64,000 bases of DNA from an uncultured Clostridia bacterium (lineage in GTDB: Bacteria > Bacillota > Clostridia > TANB77 > CAG-508), in NCBI GenBank assembly GCA_949388605.1, contig CASKJV010000006.1:1-64000 (forward strand), written 5' to 3'. The stretch's first letter is position 1; each line of letters opens with the position of its first letter. The notes beneath the pieces were generated by a model, which was given only the letters and a program-made list of their open reading frames with translations, did not search any database and was not told the origin of the DNA. Below, piece by piece: positions 36,545 to 46,800 of this stretch. The position numbers and the translations under genes were made by a program.

Positions 36545-37537
36545 ATGAATATGAGAAAAAAGCGGTTAGCTCAGTGGGGAGCTGCAATTATGTTGGTAAC
36601 TGTACTTTTTGTATTAGATAAAGTAATAACAGATCAGTATTTCACAGAAAGAAATCCGGTGACAGTTTATGCACCAGAGGATATGAAATCAGCATTCAAA
36701 TCAGCTTTAAAATCTGCTAATTTAGCATCAGAAAATGAAATTGTTATTACTAATAATGCTACTGAAGCAGATGTAATTATTGGATATGGTAAAGAAAATG
36801 ATGCAGAATATACAAAAATTGCATTTTCTCCATTTGTAATAGGTTATAATAAGAAAGATACCTATTTTAAACAGCTTTGGAAAGCTGGTATCCTTATTCC
36901 AAATGAATATGATGAGGGCTTTTTCGAAATAGACTTCTTAAAAGTTGTTAACGAAGCAATTGGAAGCGGACAGTGGAAAAATTTAGGTGTTAAAGATCAG
37001 GGAACAATAACAATATTTTATCCTGATAAAGATACACCATATTGGCATGATTTTTATAATTTTATGCTATTGACCATAAATGGTGGTACTTATCCTGAAA
37101 CCTCTACAGAGATGAATAAAGCAGTGGAAGTAATGGAAAAATTTGAAAACAGTTCTTTCACTGAAAGCATTAAGAATTTTGATGAACAAATAGTAAGAAC
37201 AAGTGGTTTTGGTTCAAATATCTTATATGTATTGCCTGAAAAAGTATTATTTGATTTGGCATTGGATAATGAGCAGACTACACGAGTATTTTTCCCGTTA
37301 AAGACATCCTACTTTAATTACTTTGTTAAGGGGAATTCTGACATAGGGAAAAAAGTAGTTGATAATTTTAAAGATGATTCTTATTCGTCATTAAGAAATA
37401 ATGACTATCGTAATTCGTCTGAATATGAACTAAACAATAGTTATTCATGCGTTTTGGATGAAAGAGATATTTTTAAAGCTGTAGAAATACCAAAAAGTAA
37501 TTTCTTTACCAGTAACTATTTCAAAGAAACAAAATAG
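36545..37537 (+). CDS. Membrane-anchored extracellular protein, paralogue 2
   Basis: 330 residues, clearly related to the product of 34636 and similar in length. It has an N-terminal membrane segment (about 12-28), VTVYAPEDMKSAFKSAL, IAFSPFVIGYNKKDTYF, and ITIFYPDKDTPYWHDFYNFMLLTINGGTYP. The fold again suggests a binding protein. The three genes 34636-37537 form one operon closed by a terminator. Divergence between the paralogues is high, so they may bind different ligands or form a heterodimer. Confidence 0.72.
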   Translation: MNMRKKRLAQWGAAIMLVTVLFVLDKVITDQYFTERNPVTVYAPEDMKSAFKSALKSANLASENEIVITNNATEADVIIGYGKENDAEYTKIAFSPFVIGYNKKDTYFKQLWKAGILIPNEYDEGFFEIDFLKVVNEAIGSGQWKNLGVKDQGTITIFYPDKDTPYWHDFYNFMLLTINGGTYPETSTEMNKAVEVMEKFENSSFTESIKNFDEQIVRTSGFGSNILYVLPEKVLFDLALDNEQTTRVFFPLKTSYFNYFVKGNSDIGKKVVDNFKDDSYSSLRNNDYRNSSEYELNNSYSCVLDERDIFKAVEIPKSNFFTSNYFKETK

Positions 37538-37595
37538 TTTGCGTATAATATATTGCCCTATGGACATAAAATCGTGCCTATGGAGTTAAATAAAA

Positions 37596-37624
37596 AAGAA
37601 CGTGCAAGACTGCACGTTCTTTTT
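37596..37624. terminator. Bidirectional terminator between the operon and spoVFB
   Basis: AAGAACGTGCA (37596-37606) pairs with TGCACGTTCTT (37611-37621), loop AGAC, followed by TTT; an A-run on the other side makes it usable for the converging spoVFB. Confidence 0.85.
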
Positions 37625-37706
37625 ACGTGTATGAATATTTAATGTACATGTAAAGTGATTTGTAGAAATTTTTATACAATTTTTTAGTTATATACAATTA
37701 TTATAT

Positions 37707-38288
37707 TCATAATAGTATTGGTTGAATTTGTTCGTTATCTAAAGCATATTCTAATGTTTTTTGTATATATGCAGGATCAAAAACTAAGGAATGCGGTTTA
37801 GTAATAGGATTATCTTGTTTAAAAGGTACGAAATAATAATTTTTTCTATTAAGTAATTTTCCAATATTTTCTGCAGCTCCTGACAAGCCATTATTTGTTG
37901 AAATTGCTATTACGACAGGTCTGTTATTTCTTAAATGAGATTTTACAGCCATAGTTACAGGTGTATCTATAATATCATTAGCAAGTTTTGCTATTGTATT
38001 TCCTGAACATGGAGCAACAATTAATATATCAAACATTTTTTTTGGTCCAATTGGTTCTGCATCTGGAATCGAACATATTATTTCATTATTAGTTATCTCT
38101 TCAATTTCTTTTTTAAAATCTATTGCTTTTCCAAATTTAGTATCTAAATTAAAACTATTAAAACTCATTATAGGGAAGATGGAAGTATTATTAATTTTTG
38201 ATATTTTTTTTAATTCATCAATAGTTTTTCGGAAAGTACAAAAAGAACCTGTAAAAGCAACACCTATATTTTTCCCTTCTAGCTTCAC
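37707..38288 (-). CDS. spoVFB: Dipicolinate synthase subunit B
   Basis: 193 residues, close to the family length. With subunit A it makes dipicolinic acid in the mother cell during sporulation. GVAFTGSFCTFRKTI at the N terminus, CSIPDAEPIGPKKMFDILIVAPCSGNTIAKLANDI and VIAISTNNGLSGAAENIG are diagnostic for this flavoprotein-like subunit. Start GTG at 38288 with AAGGAG upstream on the minus strand. The usual partner spoVFA and the asd/dapG neighbours are missing here. The gene stands alone, opposite to the flanking island genes. Confidence 0.9.
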   Translation of the reverse strand: MKLEGKNIGVAFTGSFCTFRKTIDELKKISKINNTSIFPIMSFNSFNLDTKFGKAIDFKKEIEEITNNEIICSIPDAEPIGPKKMFDILIVAPCSGNTIAKLANDIIDTPVTMAVKSHLRNNRPVVIAISTNNGLSGAAENIGKLLNRKNYYFVPFKQDNPITKPHSLVFDPAYIQKTLEYALDNEQIQPILL

Positions 38289-38615
38289 AATATATCTCCT
38301 TTTATAATAATTTATGAAAAAATAATTATATTTATATCTATATATTTTATGAAATTATGTATACTAAAGTTATTATAAATTTATAATAAAATTTATTTAA
38401 TTATTTCATATTAAAGTTATACATACTATTATTACAATTATAGTATATTATTAAGCAAATAAGAAAAGTTGAATATATTGAAACTTTTTATTTATAAGTC
38501 ATTAGATTTATAAAAATATACATAATGTGATTGACATAATGTCGAAAAAATGATAAAATATTACTGTAATTTAATATGAAACTACTAATTTAATGTAATC
38601 AACGGAGGTATTAGC
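38289..38615. other. Divergent spacer between spoVFB and telA
   Basis: 327 bases, extremely AT-rich, holding the spoVFB ribosome site at the left and the telA promoter at 38531-38559. No gene or other structure seen; a sporulation-sigma promoter for spoVFB is expected but I cannot place it. Confidence 0.5.
38531..38559 (+). promoter_or_regulatory. Promoter of telA
   Basis: Perfect TTGACA (38531-38536), 17-base spacer, TAAAAT (38554-38559); ATG 38616 lies 57 bases downstream. Confidence 0.82.
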
Positions 38616-39899
38616 ATGTCAGAATTTAAAGAAAAGACAATTGAAACTGCAACAACTGAAGTAATTGATGTTGAAAGCGTAGTAGAGAATATCGGCATTA
38701 GTGTGCCTGAACCTGTAGGAGCTGGTGAAGTTGCTCCTTTAAACTATGAAGCAGCACTTGCAAGTTACAATGAGGCTGAACGGCAGGAAATAATTGCACT
38801 TTCGGACAGTATTGATGTTACAGAAATTGAAAAGGTAATGAATTACGGTTCAGTTCCTTTAACAAAGACATTTGAAGATTGTGGAAGATTTCTGAAAAAT
38901 GAAAGAGGATCTCAGGCGGATCAGGAGGTTATTGCCCGGGTAGTAGAATTATCCAAAAAAGCTTCTGAAAGTAATGAAGATTTCAATTTGGTACTTCAGG
39001 AACCAAATAAATTCAGAAAGTTTTTGGTTAAGATTTTCTTTAGAGGAAATTCTAAATCCAGAACCGAAAAAATACAGAATAGTGCAGTAACTTGCTACAA
39101 ACTTTTGGCAGAATTAAAGTGTTCCTGTGATTTATGGGTTGATATGTTAAAAGAAGCAATGGATGAAGTTGGCTATTCTGTGTTAAGTGACATGGAAACA
39201 ATTACCTTGCTGGAGAAGTATATTATTGCTGGAAATATGGCTCGTGGACGTATTGAAGATCAGTTAAAAGGACTCGAAGCAAAACATGAGGAGACAGGTC
39301 TTCAGAAGTATTATCAGGATTATGAGAAAGTTAAAGAAGGATACAAAATCTTTGACATAACTCTGCACAATCTTGAAAAGTCTCGTGTAATGTATCATTT
39401 GAGTCTTGGTCAGTTGGCGCTTATCAAAACTGGTAATAGAAATGTCCAAATTTCTATTCATACACAGGTAAAAAATACTATGGCGCTTGTTTCTCAGCAA
39501 CTTAGAAATGCTACTTTGAATGCTAAAACCCGTGAAGTTCTTGAAGGACAAAAGGCACTTTCTAAATTAAGTGATGAACTTATCAAAGATGTGTCTCAGT
39601 CAGTTGGACTTACTGCGGAAGAGACAGAAAAATTGCTTTATAATGGAATCTACAATGTAGAAGCTGCAAAGGAAGCTGTAACAACAATTATAAACAGTTG
39701 TAGTTCAATTGAAAGTATAGCTACTGAAATGCTCCCGCAAATGAAAGCAGATATGAGTCAGCTGGAGGGATTAGTTGATGAATTAGGACCATGCATTAGC
39801 AGATTAAATAACACAGCATTAAATAGTAATACAGTACCATCAACTGCTGGTACTACTACTAAAAGCACCATCACAACCAACAGTAAATTAACATTTTAG
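38616..39899 (+). CDS. telA: TelA family toxic-anion-resistance-like protein
   Basis: 427 residues, helical, cytoplasmic. The C-terminal half (about 255-410) has the TelA pattern: a long helix, VQISIHTQVKNTMALVSQQLRNAT, LSDELIKDVSQSVGLTAEETEKLLYNGIYNVEAA. TelA proteins were found with tellurite resistance and recur in stress/signalling loci. The biochemical role is not settled. The gene has its own promoter and terminator and uses more C/G-ending codons (CAG, CGT, GCG) than most of the window. AACGGAGG precedes ATG 38616. Confidence 0.85.
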   Translation: MSEFKEKTIETATTEVIDVESVVENIGISVPEPVGAGEVAPLNYEAALASYNEAERQEIIALSDSIDVTEIEKVMNYGSVPLTKTFEDCGRFLKNERGSQADQEVIARVVELSKKASESNEDFNLVLQEPNKFRKFLVKIFFRGNSKSRTEKIQNSAVTCYKLLAELKCSCDLWVDMLKEAMDEVGYSVLSDMETITLLEKYIIAGNMARGRIEDQLKGLEAKHEETGLQKYYQDYEKVKEGYKIFDITLHNLEKSRVMYHLSLGQLALIKTGNRNVQISIHTQVKNTMALVSQQLRNATLNAKTREVLEGQKALSKLSDELIKDVSQSVGLTAEETEKLLYNGIYNVEAAKEAVTTIINSCSSIESIATEMLPQMKADMSQLEGLVDELGPCISRLNNTALNSNTVPSTAGTTTKSTITTNSKLTF

Positions 39900-39907
39900 A
39901 AAAATAT

Positions 39908-39938
39908 ATCCTCTGACCATTTAGGTCAGAGGATTTTT
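39908..39938 (+). terminator. Terminator of telA
   Basis: ATCCTCTGACC (39908-39918) pairs perfectly with GGTCAGAGGAT (39924-39934), then TTTT. Confidence 0.92.
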
Positions 39939-39949
39939 CCTTTATTTTC

Positions 39950-39978
39950 TTGCGTTTACATAAAAAATATGCTATAAT
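39950..39978 (+). promoter_or_regulatory. Promoter of the phosphatase-vWA-kinase operon
   Basis: TTGCGT (39950-39955), 17-base spacer, perfect TATAAT (39973-39978), 53 bases ahead of the PP2C gene. Confidence 0.72.
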
Positions 39979-40030
39979 TAACATAGCGTTTGAATCAATC
40001 AAACAAAAACTGAAAGGAGAATGAGAAAAT

Positions 40031-40708
40031 ATGATTATAACTTCTCAAGGATTTGGTCATTTTACACAAGGATTTAACAATCAGGACTTTGGAATTGAAA
40101 CTTCGCGGATGCTATTAATTCTTGATGGATGTAGCGGAGCTAAATATTCTGAAGTGGGAACCAGATTGTTTGCGCAACTGTTCTCTAGAAAGGAGGATGC
40201 AGATAATTTAGAAAATTTTGAAAATAACGTAAAAAGTGTTTTCGACGATCTTATCAATAACGTAAAGAATTACTATCCAGTACAAAAGGATTTGGAAGAA
40301 AACTTCATTATGGAGAATCTTCTATTTACAATAATTGCTTGTTTTGAAACTGAGGATGAATACATTGTTAAGCTTTTTGGGGATGGATATATTATCACAC
40401 AAAATAATCGGAATAAAATAAGTTTTTTAAAATTCGATTATGGTCCATGCCCGCCATATTTTGCATATAAATACTGTGACATAGAAACATTCAAAGACTA
40501 CGAATTTAAAACTTTTAAATTCAACAAAAAAACATTTCCAAAAATAGCAATTTCAACAGATGGAATTATGCCAATTGCTAAAGGAAATGTAAAAGGAGTA
40601 GATAGCATTTTATTAAGTGGAAATGAATCTTCTATTGAAATGTGTATTAAGGCGAAAAGGCAAAGTTTTGATGATGATGTTACAATAGGAATGTTTGGAG
40701 GTAATTAG
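40031..40708 (+). CDS. PP2C-type protein serine/threonine phosphatase
   Basis: 225 residues. It should remove phosphate from Ser/Thr proteins using two metal ions. All core motifs are visible: NQDFG near 21, LILDGCSGAKYSEVGTRL (DGxxG) near 31-48, LFGDGYIIT near 116, ISTDGIMP near 177, and FDDDVTIGMFG near the end. So it is predicted active. It is the first gene of the operon, and the next gene starts one base after its stop. It is expected to oppose the kinase domain encoded at 43846. Confidence 0.88.
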   Translation: MIITSQGFGHFTQGFNNQDFGIETSRMLLILDGCSGAKYSEVGTRLFAQLFSRKEDADNLENFENNVKSVFDDLINNVKNYYPVQKDLEENFIMENLLFTIIACFETEDEYIVKLFGDGYIITQNNRNKISFLKFDYGPCPPYFAYKYCDIETFKDYEFKTFKFNKKTFPKIAISTDGIMPIAKGNVKGVDSILLSGNESSIEMCIKAKRQSFDDDVTIGMFGGN

Positions 40709-40709
40709 A

Positions 40710-41507
40710 ATGGAATTTTTTAATAGAAAACGATCAAAAAATGGAACTACAAAAAAACGTTCTCAGGAGCCATTTTACAATCCTAACAACTCTTCTGGAG
40801 AAACAGTAAAATCAACAACTGCAAACTCAGATGATAACAAACAGGGCAAACATGGTATTATAAGAATAGCACCAAATAAAGATTCTGAAAAAAAGGTGGA
40901 AACAATAATTATTGATGATTTAGAGAAGGATAAAGATAAAAAAGTAAGTAGTTTTGGAGGATATAAACATGGATTTTATGCTCCTCTCGTAAATAAAAAA
41001 CTTACTGTTATCTTAATTGAAAATACTGCAACAACCAAAAAAGAAAAAGATATGATCAGTAAAATTATTAAAAAGCTTGTTCCAAATGGGCTGATTACTG
41101 CTATTACTTATGGAACTAAATTATATCAATGTGATATTTGCGAAATTTCTGAATTCAAAGATGAGGAAATTTTTTCTTGTGAAGAAACAAGTGAAGATGC
41201 ATGTTTATTTGATGCATTAGTACTTTTGGAGAAAGTATGCTCTGATGAGTATATGAAAACAAAAGAAAAAGTAGCAGATGATGGCAAAAAAGAACGCATA
41301 AAGATAAACAGTATTGAAATAATTGGTATTGGAACTTGTAAAAATAGTACTTCTAAAGTATCTAAGGAAGTTGCTATTGATGCTTTTGAAAAATTAACGG
41401 AAAAACCGGAGATTGTAACAAAATATTTTTGCCTCACAGAGGAAACCTTTGTGCATGCGGCAGAAATAGGTTTCCATTCTATTATGGCAATTTCAAGAAA
41501 ATATTAA
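40710..41507 (+). CDS. Degenerate von Willebrand A-like protein
   Basis: 265 residues. The first 90 are charged and disordered. From about 95 a Rossmann-like pattern appears: KLTVILIENTATTKKEKDMISKIIKKLV, LITAITYGTKLYQCD, DALVLLEKVCSDEY, INSIEIIGIGT. The order fits a vWA domain, but the metal-binding DxSxS is replaced by ENTAT, so it probably does not hold a MIDAS metal. The start is ATG 40710 behind GGAGG. It may act as a binding partner of the intact vWA protein or the kinase. Assignment by pattern and context only. Confidence 0.55.
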   Translation: MEFFNRKRSKNGTTKKRSQEPFYNPNNSSGETVKSTTANSDDNKQGKHGIIRIAPNKDSEKKVETIIIDDLEKDKDKKVSSFGGYKHGFYAPLVNKKLTVILIENTATTKKEKDMISKIIKKLVPNGLITAITYGTKLYQCDICEISEFKDEEIFSCEETSEDACLFDALVLLEKVCSDEYMKTKEKVADDGKKERIKINSIEIIGIGTCKNSTSKVSKEVAIDAFEKLTEKPEIVTKYFCLTEETFVHAAEIGFHSIMAISRKY

Positions 41508-41530
41508 CAATATGATAGGAGTGGATAATC

Positions 41531-43030
41531 TTGAGTATTAAAGAAAAAATTTTGGAGTTTTTAAGTCGTATCTTTCCATCAATTTTAAAGGAAGAAGAAA
41601 AGCTTGCAATACCTATGTTGGAAGAAAATCCAACTGAAGTTCTTTTAGAGCAAATTGAAGAAGTTGAAAAAAAGAAAGAAGAAGAAAAAATCAATGTTGC
41701 AAAACGGACATTAATGACAAGATTTTATGCTATCGAGCAGGAAATCGCAATATTTGAAAGTGATTTTCCAAAGGAGTATCAGGAATTTCTGTCAAAGATC
41801 AATTCTTTAAGAGATTCTTATATTTCCAGCTTAGCACAAACAGGAAAATCATTAACTTTCGAAATTGACCCCGAATTGGATTATAACAGAATTGGGGAAG
41901 TAGTAAAGCTCGAAAGAGATGTGAAATTTTTTATTGAGAGTAAAGTAAAATTTAGTATTCTTTCAAAACGTTTACAGCGTTTAATAACAAAATTAAACAT
42001 TTTGTACAATGTTTCTGTATTTTATTTTGAAAATCAGGAAAAGGATAAGGTTAGAAATCAGCTTGAACATGCTTTAACAGCAGAACAGACAATAGCAGAC
42101 GAATTAAAAAACTGTGAATACATTTTAAATGATGTACAGTTAAAAGAAAGAATTGTAAGCCTTATGTCATATGTAGATTATATAATTTTTAGAGCCAGCT
42201 TACGAATTTCTGACAAATCGCCTGCAGAAGTGCTTGAAAAATTAGTAATACTAACCAAATTTGAAAAATTTGATTATACTACTGCATTTAGCGTGTTTAT
42301 TAAAGATGAGATATCTGATTTAAGTCAGCTAATTCCTTTAATTACTGATGAGGAATGTAACAAAGTATTAAGTAAGAAATTAGAATATCTTCTTATGAAG
42401 ATTACTTATTACAATGATAATGAAAATCCAATACTTGATTCTAACTTTTGGATAAATTTTTTGGATTTTGAAACATCTCTTTTTGAAATTTTAAAACTTA
42501 GTGGTGTAGAGAAAAATAAAATAAAAGTAAAACTTATTGATAGAATGGAAATAAGCGTAAATGAAAATGAAGTTTTAACTTCACCAATAACTAATGCATA
42601 TTTAAACTTAACAAGTTTATTTTCTAAAACCCATGACAAAAGACTTTTGCTTTTAATAAAACTGATTAAAAGTTTATCTTCAAAGGTAACTTACAGAGAA
42701 ATATATTTTTTAACTGTATTATTTGATGCATTAGGCGTTATAAAAAATACTTCTAATGGTTTCTTTAAATATATTGAAAAATATTTAAAGAAATATCCAT
42801 ATGATCAAAGTAGTATTAGAAATAAAAAGGCTATGTTAATAAGTTCTTCGAATAAAGAGTATGTAGAAGCTTTTTCCATAAATGATTATGAAAAAGATTT
42901 AATTGCAACTCTTGAGAACTTAAGTATTGATTTTAAAGTAGATAATAATCAGGTACTTATAAATTCCTTTTATTTCAATGGCTTAGAAAATGTCTTTAAT
43001 AGCTTACACATCAACAATACAAATGTATAG
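41531..43030 (+). CDS. Helical orphan protein of the signalling island (499 aa)
   Basis: Not recognised. Almost entirely helical, cytoplasmic, no membrane segment. Residues 45-75 form a charged coiled coil (EQIEEVEKKKEEEKIN), and much of the remainder shows repeating leucine/isoleucine heptads, like a scaffold or TPR-less alpha solenoid. The start is TTG 41531 behind TAGGAGTGG. It sits in the operon between the two vWA-type genes, so a structural or adaptor role in that complex is the best guess. Confidence 0.65.
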   Translation: MSIKEKILEFLSRIFPSILKEEEKLAIPMLEENPTEVLLEQIEEVEKKKEEEKINVAKRTLMTRFYAIEQEIAIFESDFPKEYQEFLSKINSLRDSYISSLAQTGKSLTFEIDPELDYNRIGEVVKLERDVKFFIESKVKFSILSKRLQRLITKLNILYNVSVFYFENQEKDKVRNQLEHALTAEQTIADELKNCEYILNDVQLKERIVSLMSYVDYIIFRASLRISDKSPAEVLEKLVILTKFEKFDYTTAFSVFIKDEISDLSQLIPLITDEECNKVLSKKLEYLLMKITYYNDNENPILDSNFWINFLDFETSLFEILKLSGVEKNKIKVKLIDRMEISVNENEVLTSPITNAYLNLTSLFSKTHDKRLLLLIKLIKSLSSKVTYREIYFLTVLFDALGVIKNTSNGFFKYIEKYLKKYPYDQSSIRNKKAMLISSSNKEYVEAFSINDYEKDLIATLENLSIDFKVDNNQVLINSFYFNGLENVFNSLHINNTNV

Positions 43031-43046
43031 TATGGAGGTAAATAAT

Positions 43047-43766
43047 ATGTCAAAAATGAAACATTACTATGGCTTTACTACTGACAAAATTAATATTTTC
43101 ATGATGTTGCTTGATACTTCAGGTTCAATGGAAAGAGATGAAGATAACATGCGGGAAGGGGTACGTGTATATCACGAAAGCTTTGAAAACTTTTCCGAAA
43201 GAAATAGTATTGCAGTATCTGTTTGCAAATTTGATGGAAACTTTAAACCTGGTGAATTTAAACCTTTAAAGGATTTTGACTCTTCATATTACTGTACAAA
43301 TGGAGCTACTGCTTTGTTCTATTCTATTGTTGAAGGTGGAGAAATCCTTATAGATTATATTAATAATATAATTGAAAAGAAACATATTACTCCACGTGTT
43401 ACTTTTATAGTTTTTTCAGATGGTCAACCTTATAATGATAGAGCTCGTAAAGCAGATGCCGAAGAAATGATCAGTAAATTGAACTTGATGGGAGTAACAA
43501 CTGTATTTGTTGCCTTTAAAGATGAGATTTCATCAGAATTTGGAAGCCAATTAGGATTCGTGGCCACTAAGGATATACGTAATAGAGAAGATTTGGTTGA
43601 TTTTATGGGAAGAGAATTATCTCAATCTTGTAAAAAACAGTCTCGAAGTGCAAAATCGTTAGGAGCAAATTTCTTTAGTCATGCAGCTTCTAAGAGCCGT
43701 TCTGCACACTATTCTCAGGCTACAGCTCAGGTACTGGAAGATGATTCTTGGATGGATGATCTTTAA
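43047..43766 (+). CDS. von Willebrand factor A protein, TerY-like
   Basis: 239 residues. An intact vWA domain: MIDAS MMLLDTSGSMERDEDNM near residues 19-34, the second metal-binding Thr region in CTNGATALFYSIVEGG, and VTFIVFSDGQPYND near 133. The C-terminal 45 residues are Ser/Ala-rich with many Ser (SRSAKSLGA, SKSRSAHYSQ), possible phosphorylation sites. TerY-type vWA proteins occur with PP2C and kinase genes, as here. The start is ATG 43047 behind GGAGG; an ATG at 42990 inside the previous gene lacks a site. Confidence 0.85.
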   Translation: MSKMKHYYGFTTDKINIFMMLLDTSGSMERDEDNMREGVRVYHESFENFSERNSIAVSVCKFDGNFKPGEFKPLKDFDSSYYCTNGATALFYSIVEGGEILIDYINNIIEKKHITPRVTFIVFSDGQPYNDRARKADAEEMISKLNLMGVTTVFVAFKDEISSEFGSQLGFVATKDIRNREDLVDFMGRELSQSCKKQSRSAKSLGANFFSHAASKSRSAHYSQATAQVLEDDSWMDDL

Positions 43767-43797
43767 AATTTAGAATATCTGTAATAATGACAACTGT

Positions 43798-43826
43798 GGG
43801 AGAGCGAAAGTTGCTCTCCCATTTTG
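43798..43826 (+). terminator. Hairpin between the vWA and kinase genes
   Basis: GGGAGAGC (43798-43805) pairs perfectly with GCTCTCCC (43813-43820), followed by ATTTTG. The GC-rich stem and short T-run suggest partial termination, which would lower expression of the large kinase gene relative to the genes before it. Confidence 0.65.
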
Positions 43827-43845
43827 TAAAAAAAGTGAGGTAACT

Positions 43846-46800
43846 ATGTATAACATTTTAAAAAACAAGATATATTCTCATTTTTATAGCACTTTTGTAA
43901 AAGAGTCTTATTTAAAGGTTTCTGAAGTTCCTAACAAAGAAGAAGTTTACTATAAAAAGAAAAAGAAACTGTTAGTTGTTTTAGTAAAAGATGAAGAGAT
44001 TGGCTCTCAGATTTATGAAATCATAAAAGCTCTTAAAGATCGTAATGAGCAAATAAATACTGGAAGAATTTCTTTTAAAGTTGTAGATTATATCGTTGAC
44101 AAACAAAATACTGTGCAAATGTTTTCCTTAAATTTTGCATATGATAATGAAATATCTTGGAATGATTTATCAAAACCAGAAAAGTTGCAGGAATTTGTGA
44201 CTTTTGTAGATGTTATGCAGATAAAAGGTTATATTTTGAATGAAGCGAAATTTGAAGATGAAAAATGTTCTAGCCTTTCTGCTTTATTATCTTTTTTCGA
44301 CTTGACAGGAACAAAAAGCGAGAAAGTAAAAGGCTGTATCATCAAGTATATTCATTATGCACTTTCTGGAGGAAGTAATTTTGATAAATTTTATACAGAA
44401 ATTACTAATAGAAATGAAATTGTTCATATTAGTGAGTTTCCGTATTCATTACCAATAATTAAATTATGCTATAATTATTTTTCTACAGGAAATATTCCAG
44501 AGTATATATCAGGAATTCTTGAAAAAGAAAATATTTTGCAGTGCTCTGAAAATGAATACAATGATTATTTAGTATTAACTAATGATAATCTCACAGATTA
44601 TATGACTGTGACTGATACCAATAATGACTACACAATTTATGCTGTAAATTCAGATGAAAGTATAAAAATATACAATACTATTTCTTCAAAGTTTTCAGAT
44701 TTCTTAAGGGATAAATTGAATTTCCTTAAGTATAATATGGGAAACTGTTTAGAACAAATTGATAGATTAATTATTGATTGTAATGGAAATATAATTGGCT
44801 ACAAATTCACATTAAAAGATTTAGATGGATACAAGTTATTCACAACTTTAAATGTTCCTAAATTTGTTACAAGTCAAATGTTAATATTTCAAAATATATG
44901 GGAACTGGAAAAACAGTTAAAAGAACTTAATTCCTATAGAATTAAATTTGGAGAAGAAGAAAATGATTTTGATATTGAAAAATCATTAACAATAATGTCT
45001 CCTGGATATCGGTATACTGTTGTACCTTATCAAAATACCATCAAAGACTTATTTAATCTTGTAACACAAAATCCTTGCATAATTGAGAAACAACTTATTG
45101 ATTTATTATTTAAAATGTTATTAAATTATTTAAATAATGAATATGGAGAAGTTCATGATGAGCAAGAGATTTTAGATAAAAAAGAAATAAGGTATTTAAC
45201 ACCTGGATTGGCCAAACAATTTGTGAATTACGTTTTAAATAGCAAATATTATGACTATTATGAAGCGTATAAAAGTTTTTCTGATTTATCAGAAAATGAG
45301 CGCTGTAGTACATGCATATCGATTATATATGATAAAAGATTTGTGTATGATCCAACAAACGTATCATTTGTTTTTGATTACGAAGTTGAAAATCAAAAAG
45401 ATATTAAGCTGAAAAAAGGAACAGAAGAGATTTTGGCCGATGGAAGTAAATTACTAATATTCGATAGCAAAACCAATATTAAAAAATTGCAAAAATATGA
45501 AGAGAAGATAATTAATGAGCTTGATTCTATTGGATGCGACGAATATAGGCGTGATGGAAAAATACTAAAAGTAGATAAAGTAATTTACTCTAAAGAAATA
45601 GATAGTAATGGAATGTATAAACTTATTGGATATATTACCCGCCCTTTAAAAGGAGAACTTTTAACAGATGATTTTATTTTAAGTCTGAATAATAAAGAAT
45701 TATTAAAATTTATAGTATATTATCTTGGTATTTTTGATAAAGTCCAAAATCAACATATCTCTTGGGATAAAAATACTGTTTGGGTAGATAAACAAAACGA
45801 TACATTTACTTTCTACTTTGATATACTAAATAGTAATTTCAATATTGAAAAGACCTATACAGATTCATTTTCTTGGATAAAGGATTACTTAATTGATAAA
45901 GGTTATAATCCAAATGCTTTTATGGGACTAGAAGACTTTCAGCCAACGACGAATTTTGCTGCTTTTGGACGTTATGATTATAGTTCTTTATTAGTATTAT
46001 CCATTAGTTTAGATTCGTATTGTGAAGATCACAAGATATATTATGATAGTACTAAAATGGCATGTCCTGCATGCTTGGAAAGTAAATTTTTTGTTACATC
46101 AGAAACCAAAAATAATATTATCAAATTATTTGAAGACTCAATTGCAACTCATTATAGAATAGATATATCAGATGGATTTAAGCCATATAATCTTAAGGTT
46201 TACAAGAAATCATGCAATATCAATATACAAGAAGTAGAAAACAATATAGATGAAATTGTAAGCAGAAGAATAATTCATAAAGACTTAAACTTAGGTCAGA
46301 AATGCTTTGTACCTTATAAAAAAGCTTTTAATTCAAAATCGGAATTCATAGGATATATTTATGAAGCGGTTGACTTTGATAATCCATTAGATATTGATAT
46401 GGATAATATAACTATTGATCCGGCACTATGCATTAATCTGAATGATTCGAGAAAATTTAAAAATCTTCCTAGATTAAAATGCTTAATAAGATTATTATCC
46501 CAGGTAGAAGAACTTATAAAGAATGGATTTACTTTTATTGATAATCCTTTTACTAATGTATATTTGAGCAAAGAACATAAAAAACAGGTTCAGATATTAA
46601 ATATAGAATTTGCCAAAAAGAGAAGAAAAAAGAGAACAAACTTGAAAAATAGTAAAAATTGGGCATACCAATATGTATCTAATATTATTTCTTTAGATGA
46701 TACTCTTGAATTAAAAGAACATAGTTCAGAATTCAATTCTCTTTATGAACAAATGTTAGAGTTAGAAAGTAATTTGACAAATTATTGCTCTATCCACAAA

